DNA from: Crambe crambe
Lineage: Eukaryota; Porifera; Demospongiae; Poecilosclerida; Crambeidae
Assembly: GCA_963924555.1 (NCBI GenBank)
Contig: OZ004592.1
Coordinates: 1,674,001 to 1,738,000, forward strand
Direction: 5' to 3'
DNA length: 64,000 nucleotides
A program made the position numbers and the translations under genes. Shown here in pieces: positions 1 through 10,200 of this stretch. The notes under the pieces are model-generated. The model was not told where the DNA came from, made no database searches, and saw nothing but the letters and a program-made list of their open reading frames with translations. Each line of letters opens with the position of its first letter. The first letter of the stretch is position 1.

Positions 1-289
1 TACATATACAGGGTGGAATTCAAGACACACACCAACCTTGTGGTGGAAACTGAAGATTAAACTACACAGAGAGAAAACAATCTTCACTTCTGCTATATTG
101 CTAACACATAATAGTACCTATAAAGTTTTTAAAAGTTTGATTGGAGGAGGGATTGTTCCAAATTGCTGCGTCATTTCTGTGTAGTCAGAAGAAGCTCGAA
201 CATCTCTGTCTGCAGGTCAATAACTCTTGACACCTAGCTATAATATGAGAGTATACTCATTCATTACAGATCTCTCTGGAGAAACTATA
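1..289. other. Unassigned sequence at window edge
   Basis: I see no gene or recognisable element here. The short open frames in this stretch resemble no family I know. Confidence 0.4.
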
Positions 290-680
290 AACTCACTCAG
301 CAACATACTGAGGCTACTAGCAACACTACCACCATGTCGGCCATCATTGGTTAGTATCAGTGGACTCAATCTCCCCAAGCTAATAACTCCACCACCATGT
401 ATTATATTCTGCAGATAAATAACTATAATAGAAATCTCAATGAGATGATAACTATTACGAGTATAACAATTATTCAGAGAACTATGACCTCATTCAGCAG
501 TTTCATTTATGACCAGTCAATGATGCATACTGAGGCTAGCTACCACAGTATCAGTCCTCAAGCTAATAACTCTCCATACAACCATGTCTGCATGCTATCG
601 CTAGTCAGTACCAGTGGATTTGCTCTGCTTGTGATAACTCTACCACCATGTATACTTGGGCTTCATCAGAACTGAGGATG
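290..680. repeat. Minisatellite, left copy (degenerate)
   Basis: Several imperfect copies of a unit containing CCACCATGT, GGCCATCA and CAGTGGACTC are separated by spacers of about 50-70 bases. The same unit forms a much larger array at about 15.1-16.0 kb. In both places the array is followed by the same flank leading into the phospholipase last exon, so this copy is probably part of a duplicated segment. Short ORFs through it arise from the repeat and are not genes. Confidence 0.7.
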
Positions 681-1059
681 ATTACAACTAACTAACCCTC
701 ACTTATCTGCTTCCGAGTATTTCCAACTTGTAAATTGACTACAGTTCTTCTATTATTGTTTACTTGAAGCACAGCCTTCCAGGCATCACTCACTTCCAAA
801 GTACTCAAGACACCATATCAGTTTCTTGAAGGAGCCAAGTCCATATTTCAATTTAGCTTGCAAAATTTCTCTCCTTGTACATAAAACTCCTCTCCTTTGT
901 AAACTCCTAATTAAATAAATGACTATTTCATTATTCATTAATAAATTAAATACTGTATGACTAACTTCATATGAAATCACATGAACTTTTGATTAAAAGT
1001 GTGGGAATGATTGTGTAAAAGAAGTCTTTTAATGTGACTAAAGTTCCAGATCACTATCT

Positions 1060-1222
1060 ATTCTACTGATTAAGCAGTCCTTGCTGGAAGGGGGAGGAGT
1101 TTCTTTATCTGGGACTCCTATGTGTGTATGTATATGTGACTAGTGCACCTGTCAATCTGGACCTTACAACCGATCTGCTGATCTGGCAACGTTCAGCTTC
1201 AGTGCCAGTGCCTGAGGTGGAT
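1060..1222 (-). pseudogene. Decayed duplicate of the last exon of the iPLA2-like gene
   Basis: On the minus strand this stretch parallels the intact terminal exon of the phospholipase gene at 16347-16577. Shared blocks include the GCAACGTTCAG segment, the GTGTGTATGTATATG segment and the GGGGGAGGAGTTTCT segment, in the same order. Relative to the intact exon it lacks roughly 80 bp in the middle and has an in-frame TAG where the intact copy reads Gln in the IHTQESQ region. The 3' flank, about 780-1060, also matches 16083-16320, including the AAAGTGTGGG block. No other phospholipase exon is present nearby, so this is a nonfunctional fragment left by segmental duplication. Confidence 0.8.
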
Positions 1223-2460
1223 TGATTACGTAAGTTGAGTAGTGCAGTGAAGTCTGTCCACACTTGTAATAGGACACTTCTCTATGAATCAAGGTCAGTC
1301 CACCATATCCCAACACCACCTAATTTCTGCTACTTTGACCATCCACACCATAAGCATGTTTCACTTCAGTATATTTGTGGTTTTATTATTCGTCCTGTTT
1401 GTGGTTTTATGTTGGCCCTGCATTCTTATTAAACTCAAGGCTATACAGTGGAAGCCCTAGAAACGCCGACTCTATATTCAGGACACTTTTTGGGATCCTC
1501 TGCACTATAATTAATTGACCCCTGAATTCAGGACACCTCCTTATCAGGATACTTATTACTGGTCCCAAAGTGTCCACATTTAGAGGATCCACTTTATTTA
1601 TTATTGACTATTAGAGTTTACACAGACCCTTTCAATCCCTTCCATGCAGGAGTGAGACTTGAATGTCACATGCTAGAGAGATCATGGGAGATTGTCCTCT
1701 TTTGGAGGTTATCATACGAAGGCACTTTCAGATTGTCCTTTGTTGAGAGATTTGACCCAACCTTGAGAGGTAGTGGGGGAAGTGAACTGCACTAATTCAG
1801 AGACAATTTCAGAAACTTCTCTTCCACCTCCTCCAATCCCACAGAAAAGGAGAAAAGTCATAAAGCACAGGTAACTTGTGCTAAGACACAAAAAGTACCT
1901 TAACACAGTAGCTAAGCAGTTTATATTTGTAGCTAGCTAGTAATTCATTTTCTCTATGTGCAGTTGAATATTGAGCTGTTAACACTTCCACAACTGTTTA
2001 ACAACTGAGTACATTTTTAAGAGTCATTATGAGAAATTTCTACTAACTCATATGTACATTTTTTATACTATGCAGCTTACAGGTCACATGTGCCTGAGAT
2101 AAAAGTCAACACATGCACAAAATTAATGGAAACAACACAATGTATCAAGCATCCATTCATTAAAACATTCACAAACGCACACAAACATCAGACCACATTC
2201 AATTAATAATCATCCTTATGTTCCCAAGTAGTCAGTCAAATGGAATGATTCATACGTTGCACTACACTCCCTTTTATGCAGAATAATTGTACTGATAAGG
2301 CTGTCTACCACTAGTCACATGAGCCTATATATGAGTCACATACACGAGCTTCCTAAGTCACATGATATCAATTCATCAAGACGAAACTCTGAATTTTCTG
2401 CACAAAGGACTCTACAAAGGATCATTTCTAGTGAGTGTTATAATATTGTAACAGTGACAG
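1212..2460. repeat. Duplicated upstream flank of the ANK gene, copy 1
   Basis: This stretch is paralogous to about 5648-7200. Shared blocks in the same order include TTACACAGACCCTTTCAATC, TGCAGGAGTGAGACTTGAAT, the ATTGAGCTGTTAACA segment, the CTTATGTTCCCAAGTAGTC segment and the CATGAGCTTCCTAAGTCACA segment. The pair continues into the ANK coding sequence. The two copies differ by small indels and by transposon insertions: the short MITE is only in copy 1, and the hAT-like element only in the equivalent place of copy 2. It probably carries the promoter and 5' leader of the ANK gene. Confidence 0.8.
1443..1596. mobile_element. Short MITE-like insertion (~150 bp)
   Basis: A block beginning near CTATACAGTGGAAGCC and ending near AGAGGATCCACTTTATT has imperfect inverted ends, since the end read backwards starts AATAAAGTGGATCCTCT. 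The interior has repeated GGACAC/GTGTCC words, typical of small nonautonomous DNA elements in invertebrates. The paralogous segment at about 5750-5810 passes from the same left flank to the same right flank (ATTATTGACTATTAGAG versus ATTATTAACTATTAGAG) without it, consistent with an insertion after duplication. The family assignment is uncertain. Confidence 0.5.
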
Positions 2461-2465
2461 GCACA

Positions 2466-3222
2466 ATGAACCAAAATCAAGACCCACCACTCCATCTTGC
2501 TGTCAGATCTGGTGATGTTAACAAGGTTAGGGGGTTATTAAATAGCAAAATGAGTATTGATGATTATGGAAGGACTCCACTGGAGTTAGCATGTGAGTTA
2601 GGGAACCTTGATATAATTAAAACTCTCATTGATCATACTGTACAAGATGATAAAGGTACTATTGGGGACAAACTTTTGAAAATAGCACTCAATTATGAGA
2701 AGGATGAATTTTTATTATTACTAAACTCAAATGTGATCCTAACATTAAAGGAAGATATTATCAAGATAACCACTGCATGTAGCCTGTAAGAAACATAACC
2801 TCAGCCTTGTCAGGAGTCTGATACATGACTACCATGCAGATTTAAATGACAAAGATATTTTTGGTAATACACCCTTTACATTTGCACTTGAGAACGAGAG
2901 AGATGAAGTTATGCTAGTACTAATTAGTGAATTTGGGTATGATCCCACTAATATCATGTGTAGAAATGGTGTATCATCACTGCATGTAGCCTGTAAGAAA
3001 GGTAACCTCCGCCTTGTCAGGACTCTGATATGTGACTACCATGTAGATTTAAATGACAGATTCTTATGGTAGGGCCCCTTTTATTTTATATATGCAATCG
3101 ACAATAGGAGAGATGAAGTTGCTGGTACTGAATTTCGGTGTGATCCCATTAATATCAAGGGTAGATATGGTGTATCACCACTGCATGTAGCCTCTATGAA
3201 TGGTAACCTCACAGGTTCTAGC
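2466..3222 (+). pseudogene. Truncated, frameshifted copy of the ANK-ROC-Death gene 5' end
   Basis: The ATG at 2466 starts MNQNQDPPLHLAVRSGD, almost identical to the start of the intact gene at 7209. The frame stays open for about 108 codons, then a deletion in the second repeat pair shifts it and it stops at 2789. In other frames the ankyrin sequence continues (SLHVACKKGNL and ISEFGYDPTNI type segments) to about 3220. It contains further frameshifts and an in-frame TAG inside a repeat near 3070, then similarity ends abruptly at unrelated sequence. No GTPase or Death domain follows. A truncated transcript could still give a short ankyrin peptide, but decay is the simplest reading. Confidence 0.85.
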
Positions 3223-3325
3223 TATCTACTGGGGTAGGTGGAGTAGAAACGTCTACCCCAAACACTCCAGCTTCTACCCCAAACACTCCAGCAGACAGTC
3301 TTAAAATGAGTGTAGCACTTATACA

Positions 3326-3895
3326 CAGGACTGGATCTAGGGGTGGGGTTGAACCCCCTTTTGTTCCCAAGCTATTATAAAATGAAAATGCAATTTGACA
3401 ATTCTTACTTAGCCATGTCTATTTTTCTTTGATAACTTGTGTTTCTCCTCTAAAGTAATGTAATTAGGAGACAACATGTTACATGTGTGGGCTAACTAAA
3501 CTAGGAACTAATGCGGTTACTATATCATCTAAGGCTACGGTCAAAGAAAATGTATACATGACACATCCATTTTGGCTTTCACTTTCAAGGTCACACATGG
3601 GATAACTTGGTGCATACTAACTGAGTTTCTTTACGATCACACCTGTGACCACTTCAAAGATATCTTTTGGAGCACTTTGGCTTACATTTCCAAGGTCACA
3701 CGTTAGATAACTCAGTGCATACTAACTGTGATTTGAGGTGTGACCTTGCATGTGTCACTTCGAGTTTGAGTACCAGTGAAGCCAACATGGGTCCTCCAAA
3801 TGAATATGCTCCTTCTTGCACCTTTCCTTATGGTCCAGTGTTTGTGCTCCTAGTCCTGCAACCCCACCTATCTAAAAATCCTGGATCCAGCCCTG
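3326..3895 (-). mobile_element. hAT-like nonautonomous transposon (MITE), copy 1
   Basis: This 570-bp element has short terminal inverted repeats: the left end CAGGACTGGATCTAGG matches the right end read backwards, CAGGGCTGGATCCAGG. It is flanked by a perfect 5-bp direct repeat, ATACA, at 3321-3325 and 3896-3900. A second copy lies at 6537-7131 in the opposite orientation and matches along almost the whole length. Inside, a block of about 110 bp with AAGGTCACAC and GTGCATACTAACTG occurs twice in tandem. It has no transposase ORF. The CAGGG..GGATCCAG ends resemble hAT ends, although an 8-bp target duplication, normal for hAT, is not seen, so the superfamily is tentative. Confidence 0.75.
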
Positions 3896-5647
3896 ATACA
3901 CTGCATGCCTAGCTAGCTACCAGTGACCACATTATGCATGCAAATTGAATTACAAGGATAAAGGACGTGTTATGACATGCAGCTTGTCCACATGGCTTAC
4001 TAGTTATTCAACTACGTAGCTTGCCTCTTGATGAAAATGGACTAATTTGTCATCAGAGCAAACACTTCTACCCCAAATTATAATTTCTAGATAGAACACT
4101 GTATGGCCAACATGAGTGACCCAACCTTACATTGAATATATTTATCAACAACAGATCAAGTCCAATTCAAGAGTATGTCCTCTATAAAAAGGTACGAGAA
4201 AGATGGTAGAATGGTTGTAATGGCTTCATTGTTTTGTATCTAATGAGTGAAGTGAGCTTGCCTGAATGAATTGCTTCTCCTTTCCCTTCCACAGTCAGTG
4301 TCTACTTGAAGTGGAATTAGGGTGGGGGGAGTCTGAATCACAGACTCTCCAGCCCCTCCCACTCTAAAATGATAACAATGGAAACTGCCTGAGGTGCGTT
4401 CATTAAAATAATACAGTAAAACCTGTTTAACCAGACAAACCTGTAATGAGACAAGGCCAATGCACGATGTTCCTACAGCACCCATTTACACCAAAGAGAC
4501 AACTACTGTTGTTTCCTATACAGTGTTCATGGTTTATCATTCGTCCTGTTTGTGGTTTATTATTCGTCCTGTTTGTGGTTTTATCATTCATCCTGTTTGT
4601 TGGTCCTGTGTGGTTGATGATAGTCAGTTAAGGAAATCAAACTCAAGTGAGAGTGAGACATGAATGTGTATTTACACGTGCAGGGTGGCACTTCCAACCT
4701 TGTTGGAGAAGTGGTGTGACAATTTGATACAACTTCAGAAACCCTCCTCCGATTGAAGGGAGAAGTGAACTAGTGTTCATGAAGTATCATAACACAGTAA
4801 GCAGTTTGGAAGAGTACTTGGAGTGTTAAGTGTCTTAGCTCAAGGTTTACATGAAGAGTTGGTGAGTGTTTATCACCACATTGACATTTAACATTCTAAC
4901 TGTAGTCTGCCCTACTTGCATCTTCCCTAATGTGTGCTGTTTCAATGACAAGATAACGAGGTGGAATATGGTCTAATAATAATGTTGTTTGTTGTTGTTA
5001 TTGTTGTTGTTGGCATTGTTGTTGTTTGTTATTGTTTGTTGTTGTTGGCATTGTCGTTGTTATTTTCACTGTTTGTGGGAACGCGCTACTCAATACTCAC
5101 TAGAGCCAACTATTGGCAAATCTTATTATTCTCAGCAGTTAGTGATGACTCACACAGGAAGTAATAAGTAATGATTGATGATTGCACAATTCATGAATAA
5201 TTAATGTTTACGCCACAGTTTTTGTTTTTGTTGTTGTTTTTTGTTGTTGTTTATCAGTTATTGTTTGTTATACTCTGTTAATACTATAACATTATGTGTA
5301 CACAAAGAACTAAAAGTTCATAACTAACTGGTCCAAACTTACTTGTTATTCTATGCATCCAGAATTGTGACACTCTTTGACAAGCGACATATCACTTTCA
5401 CTCCTACTGGCATGGAGCCTCCACCCACTTCTTCCTCCCCACAAAAGTACATAGCACATTGTACTAAGGCAAGCAAGAACAATAGTGGAGCCTTCTTCTT
5501 CTCTTATCAGTCTCACAGTCCATGTCAACTTGATATCATCATCCCTGAACAGAAGTGGAAATGGAGGCAGTTTTAATCACAGAGGGGATGTCCCCTCCCC
5601 GGTCCACCTCTATCCAAAATGATCACAATGGAAAGTCCTACTTCATA
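3896..5647. other. Intergenic stretch with repeat fragments
   Basis: I see no credible gene. It holds a CCTGAGGTG..GTTCATTAA word near 4390 also found near 5648, three short tandem copies of TTATTCGTCCTGTTTGTGG at about 4535-4600 (related to 1380-1415), and TTG/TTGTTG simple repeats at 4982-5055 and 5220-5265. The short ORFs translate these low-complexity tracts. Confidence 0.5.
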
Positions 5648-7208
5648 CCTGAGGTGAGTTCATTAAGTTGCGGTGAAGCCTGTCCACACTGTAACGAGAC
5701 ACTTCTCTATTAATCAAGGCCAGTCCACCAGATCCCAACACCACCTAATTGCTACTTTGACCAACCAACCATCTCCTTGATCCATAAGTGGTCTATTTAT
5801 TTTATTATTAACTATTAGAGTTTACACAGACCCTTTCAATCCCTTCCATGCAGGAGTGAGACTTGAATGTCACATGCAGGATGGAATTGGTATGACCCAC
5901 CTAGAGAGGTCATGGGACCTGTGATGACCCCGGGGAAGTGAATGGCAGTAATTCAGAGACAATTTCGGAAACCTCTCTTCCACCTCCTCCAATCCAGTAA
6001 CTTATGCTAAGACACAAAAAGTACCTTAACACAGTAAGCAGTTTATATTTGTAGCTAGCTAGTATAGGATTCTGTTATTATTCATTTTCTCTATGTACAG
6101 TTGAATATTGAGCTGTTAACATCTCCACTACTGTTTAACAACTGAGTACATTTTTATCATCTTTAGCAAGTTGGCTGAGACATTTCTACTAACTATTTAT
6201 ATCTCATATGTACATTCTTTACACTACACAGCCTACAGGTCACATGTGCCTGAGATAAATAAAAGACATGCACAAAATTAATGGAAACAACACAATGCAT
6301 TCACAAACATCAGACCAGGCTCACACCACAAACAATGGCCTGGTATTAACACAATCAGTTTAATAATCATCCTTATGTTCCCAAGTAGTCAGTCAATAGA
6401 ATAATTCATATGTTGCACTACATTCCCTTTTATGCAGAATCATTGTACTCATTGCTTTGATAAGGCTGTCTACCACTAGTCACATGTGCTTAAAGTCACA
6501 TACGTACATGAGCTTCCTAAGTCACATGATAAATTACAGGGCTGGATCCAGGATTTTTAGATAGGTGGTGTTGCAGGACTAGGAGCACAAACACTGGACC
6601 ATGAGGAAAGGTGCAAGAAGGAGCACAGTTATTTGGAGGACCCATGTGTTGGCTTCACTGGCAGGCTACCACTAAGCATTGATACATGCAAGGTCACACC
6701 TCAAATCACAGTTAGTATGCACTGAGTTATCTAATGTGTGACCTTGAAAATGTAAACCAAAGTGCTCCAAAAGATATCTTTGAAGTGACACGTGCAAGGT
6801 CACAGGTGTGATCGTAAAAGGAAATCACAGTTAGTATGCACCAAGTTATCCAATGTGTGACCTTGAAAGTGAAAGCCAAAATGGATGTGTCATGTATACA
6901 TGGATTGTTTCTTTCTTTGACCGTGGCTTAGGTGATATAGTAACCACATTAGTTTAATTAGCCCACACATGTAATCTGATTACACTACTTTAGAAGAGAA
7001 ACACAAGTTGTCGAAGAAAAATAGACATGGCTAAGCAAGTAGGCACGGTCAAATTGCATTTTCATTTTATAATAGCTTGGGAACAAAAAGGGGGTTACAA
7101 CCCCTCAACCCCACCCCTGGATCCAGCCCTGATCCATCAAGAAATTTTCTACATAAAGGACTCTACAAGGGATCACTTCTAGTGAGTGTAACAACAGTGA
7201 CAGGCACA
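5648..7208. repeat. Duplicated upstream flank of the ANK gene, copy 2
   Basis: Paralogous to 1212-2460 and directly upstream of the intact ANK start codon. It is interrupted at 6537-7131 by the second hAT-like element, and the same place in copy 1 (about 2365-2380) has no element. The promoter of the intact gene probably lies in the shared part. The element now sits within about 80 bp of the start codon. Confidence 0.8.
6537..7131 (+). mobile_element. hAT-like nonautonomous transposon (MITE), copy 2
   Basis: This is a 595-bp copy of the element at 3326-3895 in reverse orientation. Its ends CAGGGCTGGATCCAGG and CCTGGATCCAGCCCTG are perfect inverted repeats of 16 bp. It inserted into the upstream flank of the ANK gene: the decayed duplicate reads CACATGATATCAATTCATC where this copy has CACATGATAAATTA, the element, then ATCCATC. 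No clear target-site duplication remains. The ANK open frame runs backwards into its end, because the frame happens to be open to 7077, but that part is transposon and not protein. Confidence 0.8.
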
Positions 7209-10200
7209 ATGAACCAAAATCAAGACCCACCACTCCATCTTGCTGTCAGATCTGGTGATGCGAACAAGGTTAGGGGCGTGTTATTGAATAGCAAAATGAG
7301 CATAAACAGTATTGATGATTATGGAAGGACTCCACTGGAGTTAGCATGTGAGTTAGGGAACCTTGATATAATTAAAACTCTCATTGATCATACTGTACAA
7401 GATGATAAAGGTACTATTGGGGACAAACTTTTGAAAATAGCACTCAATTATGAGAAGGATGAAGTTATACTTTTTGTTATTACTGAACTCAAATGTGATA
7501 CTAATATTAAAGGAAGATATTATCATGAATCACCACTGCATCTAGCCTGCAAGAAAGGTAACCTCAGCCTTATCAGGACTCTGATATGTGACTACCATGC
7601 AGATTTTAATAACAGAGATTCTTTTGGTGGTACACCCTTTACATGGGCACTTGAGAATGAGAGTGATGAAGTTATGCTAGTACTAATTAGTGAATTTGGG
7701 AGTGATCCCACTGATATCAAGGATAGAAATGGTGTGTCACCACTGCATGTAGCCTGTAAGAAAGGCAATCTCAGCCTTGTCAGGACTCTGATACGTGACT
7801 ACCACGCAGATTTTAATGACAGAGATTCTCTTGGTGGTACCCCCTTTGCATGGGCACTTAACTATAAGAGAGATGAAGTTATGCTAGTACTGATTAGTGA
7901 ATTTGGATGTGATCCCACTAATATCAAGGATAGAAATGGTGTATCACCACTGCATGTAGCCTGTGAAAAAGGTAGCCTCAGCCTTGTCAGGACTCTGATA
8001 TGTGACTACCATGCAGATTTTAATGACAGAGATTCTCTTGGTGGTACCCCCTTTGCATGGGCACTTAACTATAGGAGAGATGAAGTTATGCTAGTACTAA
8101 TTAGTGAATTTGGGTGTGATCCCACTAATATCAAGGATAGAAATGGTGTGTCACCACTGCATGTAGCCTGTAAGAAAGGCAACCTCAGCCTTGTCAGGAC
8201 TCTGATACGTGACTACCATGCAGATTTTAATGACAGAGATTCTCTTGGTGGTACCCCCTTTGCATGGGCACTTAACTATAGGAGAGATGAAGTTATGCTA
8301 GTACTAATTAGTGAATTTGGATGTGATCCCACTAATATCAAGGATAGAAATGGTGCATCACCACTGCATGTAGCCTGTGAGAAAGGTAACCTCAGCCTTG
8401 TCAGGACTCTGATACGTGACTACCATGCAGATATAAATGACAAAGATCGTTTTGGTAATGCACCCTTTATATTGGCACTAGAGAATGGGAAAGATGAAGT
8501 TATCAATATGCTAGTACTTATTAGTGAATTTGGGTATAATCCCACAAATATCAAGGGTAGAAATGATGTATCACCACTGCATATAGCCTGTAAGAAAGGT
8601 AACCTCAGCCTTGTCAGGACTCTGATACATGACTACCATGCAGATATAAATGACAAAGATATTTCTGGTAAAACACCCTTTACATTGGCACTTGAGAATG
8701 AGAGAGATGAAGTTATGCTAGTACTAATTAGTGAATTTGGGTGTGATCCTACTAATATCAAGGGTGTACTTGGTGTATCGTCACTGCACGTAGCCTGTAA
8801 GAAAGGTAACGTCAGCCTTGTCAGGACTCTGATACGTGACTACCATGCAGATATAAATCACGAAGATTCTTATGGCAAAACACCCTTTGCATTGGCACTT
8901 AACTATAGGAGAGATGAAGTTATGCTAGTACTAGTTAGTGAATTTGGGAGTGATCCCACTAATATCAAGGGTGGACTTGGTATGTCACCACTGCATGTAG
9001 CCTGTAAGAAAGGTAACCTCAGCCTTGTCAGGACTCTGATACGTGACTACCATGCAGATATAAATGACAAAGATTCTTATTGTGAAACACCATTTACATT
9101 AGCACTTGAGAATGAGAGAGATGAAGTTATGCTAGTACTAATTAGTGAATTTGGGTATGATCCCACTGATATCAAGGGTGATGATGGTGTATCACCACTG
9201 CATGTAGCCTGTAAGAAAGGTAACCTCAGCCTTGTCAGGACTCTAATACATGACTACCATGCAAATTTAATTGACAAAGATATTATTGGCGATGCACCCT
9301 TTATGTCGGCACTTAATCATTGGAGAGATGAAGTTATGCTATTACTTATTAGTGAATTTGAGTATGATCCCACTAATATCAAGGGTGCACTTGGTGTATC
9401 ACCACTGCATGTAGCCTGTAAGAAAGGTAACCTCTGCCTTGTCAGGACTCTGATATGTGACTACCATACAGATTTAAACGATGAAGATTCTTCTGGTAAA
9501 ACACCCTTTACTTTAGCACTTGAGAATGAGAGAGATGAAGTTATGCTAGTACTAACTAGTGAATTTGGGTGTGATCCAACTAATATCAAGGGTGAAGATG
9601 GTGTATCACCACTGCATATAGCCTGTAAGAAGGGTAACCTCAGCCTTGTTAGGACTCTGATAAGAGACTACCATGCAGATTTAAATGACAAAGACTATTT
9701 TGGCAAAAAACCCTTGACACTGGCACTTGACAATGAAATGGATGAAGTTATGCTAGTATTAATTAGTGAATTTGGGTATGATCCTTCTGAAATTAAACGG
9801 TCACTGCTACTTATAGCATGTAAGAAAGGTAACTTCAGTTTACTCAAGACTCTGGTATATGATTATCATATGGATTTAAATGATAAAGATTGCTTAAGCT
9901 TTAAAATGGCACTTGAGAATGAGAGAGATGAAATTATACTGGGACTGTTTGATTATGGTTATGATCCCAAGGCTAAAGATGAGCGTGGTAGATCTTTGCT
10001 CCATGTAGCATGTGAGAAAGGCAGACTTGGTGTAGTTAGGGCCTTGATACTCAACCAGCATTTGGAGCTAGATGATCAAGATTCAGATGGCAACACACCT
10101 TTAGCATTGGCAGCAGAGAAAGGGTGGGACAAAGTAGTGCTGCCTTTAGTTAGAGAATTTGACTATGACCCTGCTACTAAAGGTTCAAATGGGAGATCAT

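Noticed and set aside
7077..7208. Open frame upstream of the ANK ATG, giving a longer N terminus
   Set aside because: It has no ATG, begins inside the hAT-like element and is absent from the duplicated copy, so it is transposon and leader sequence.
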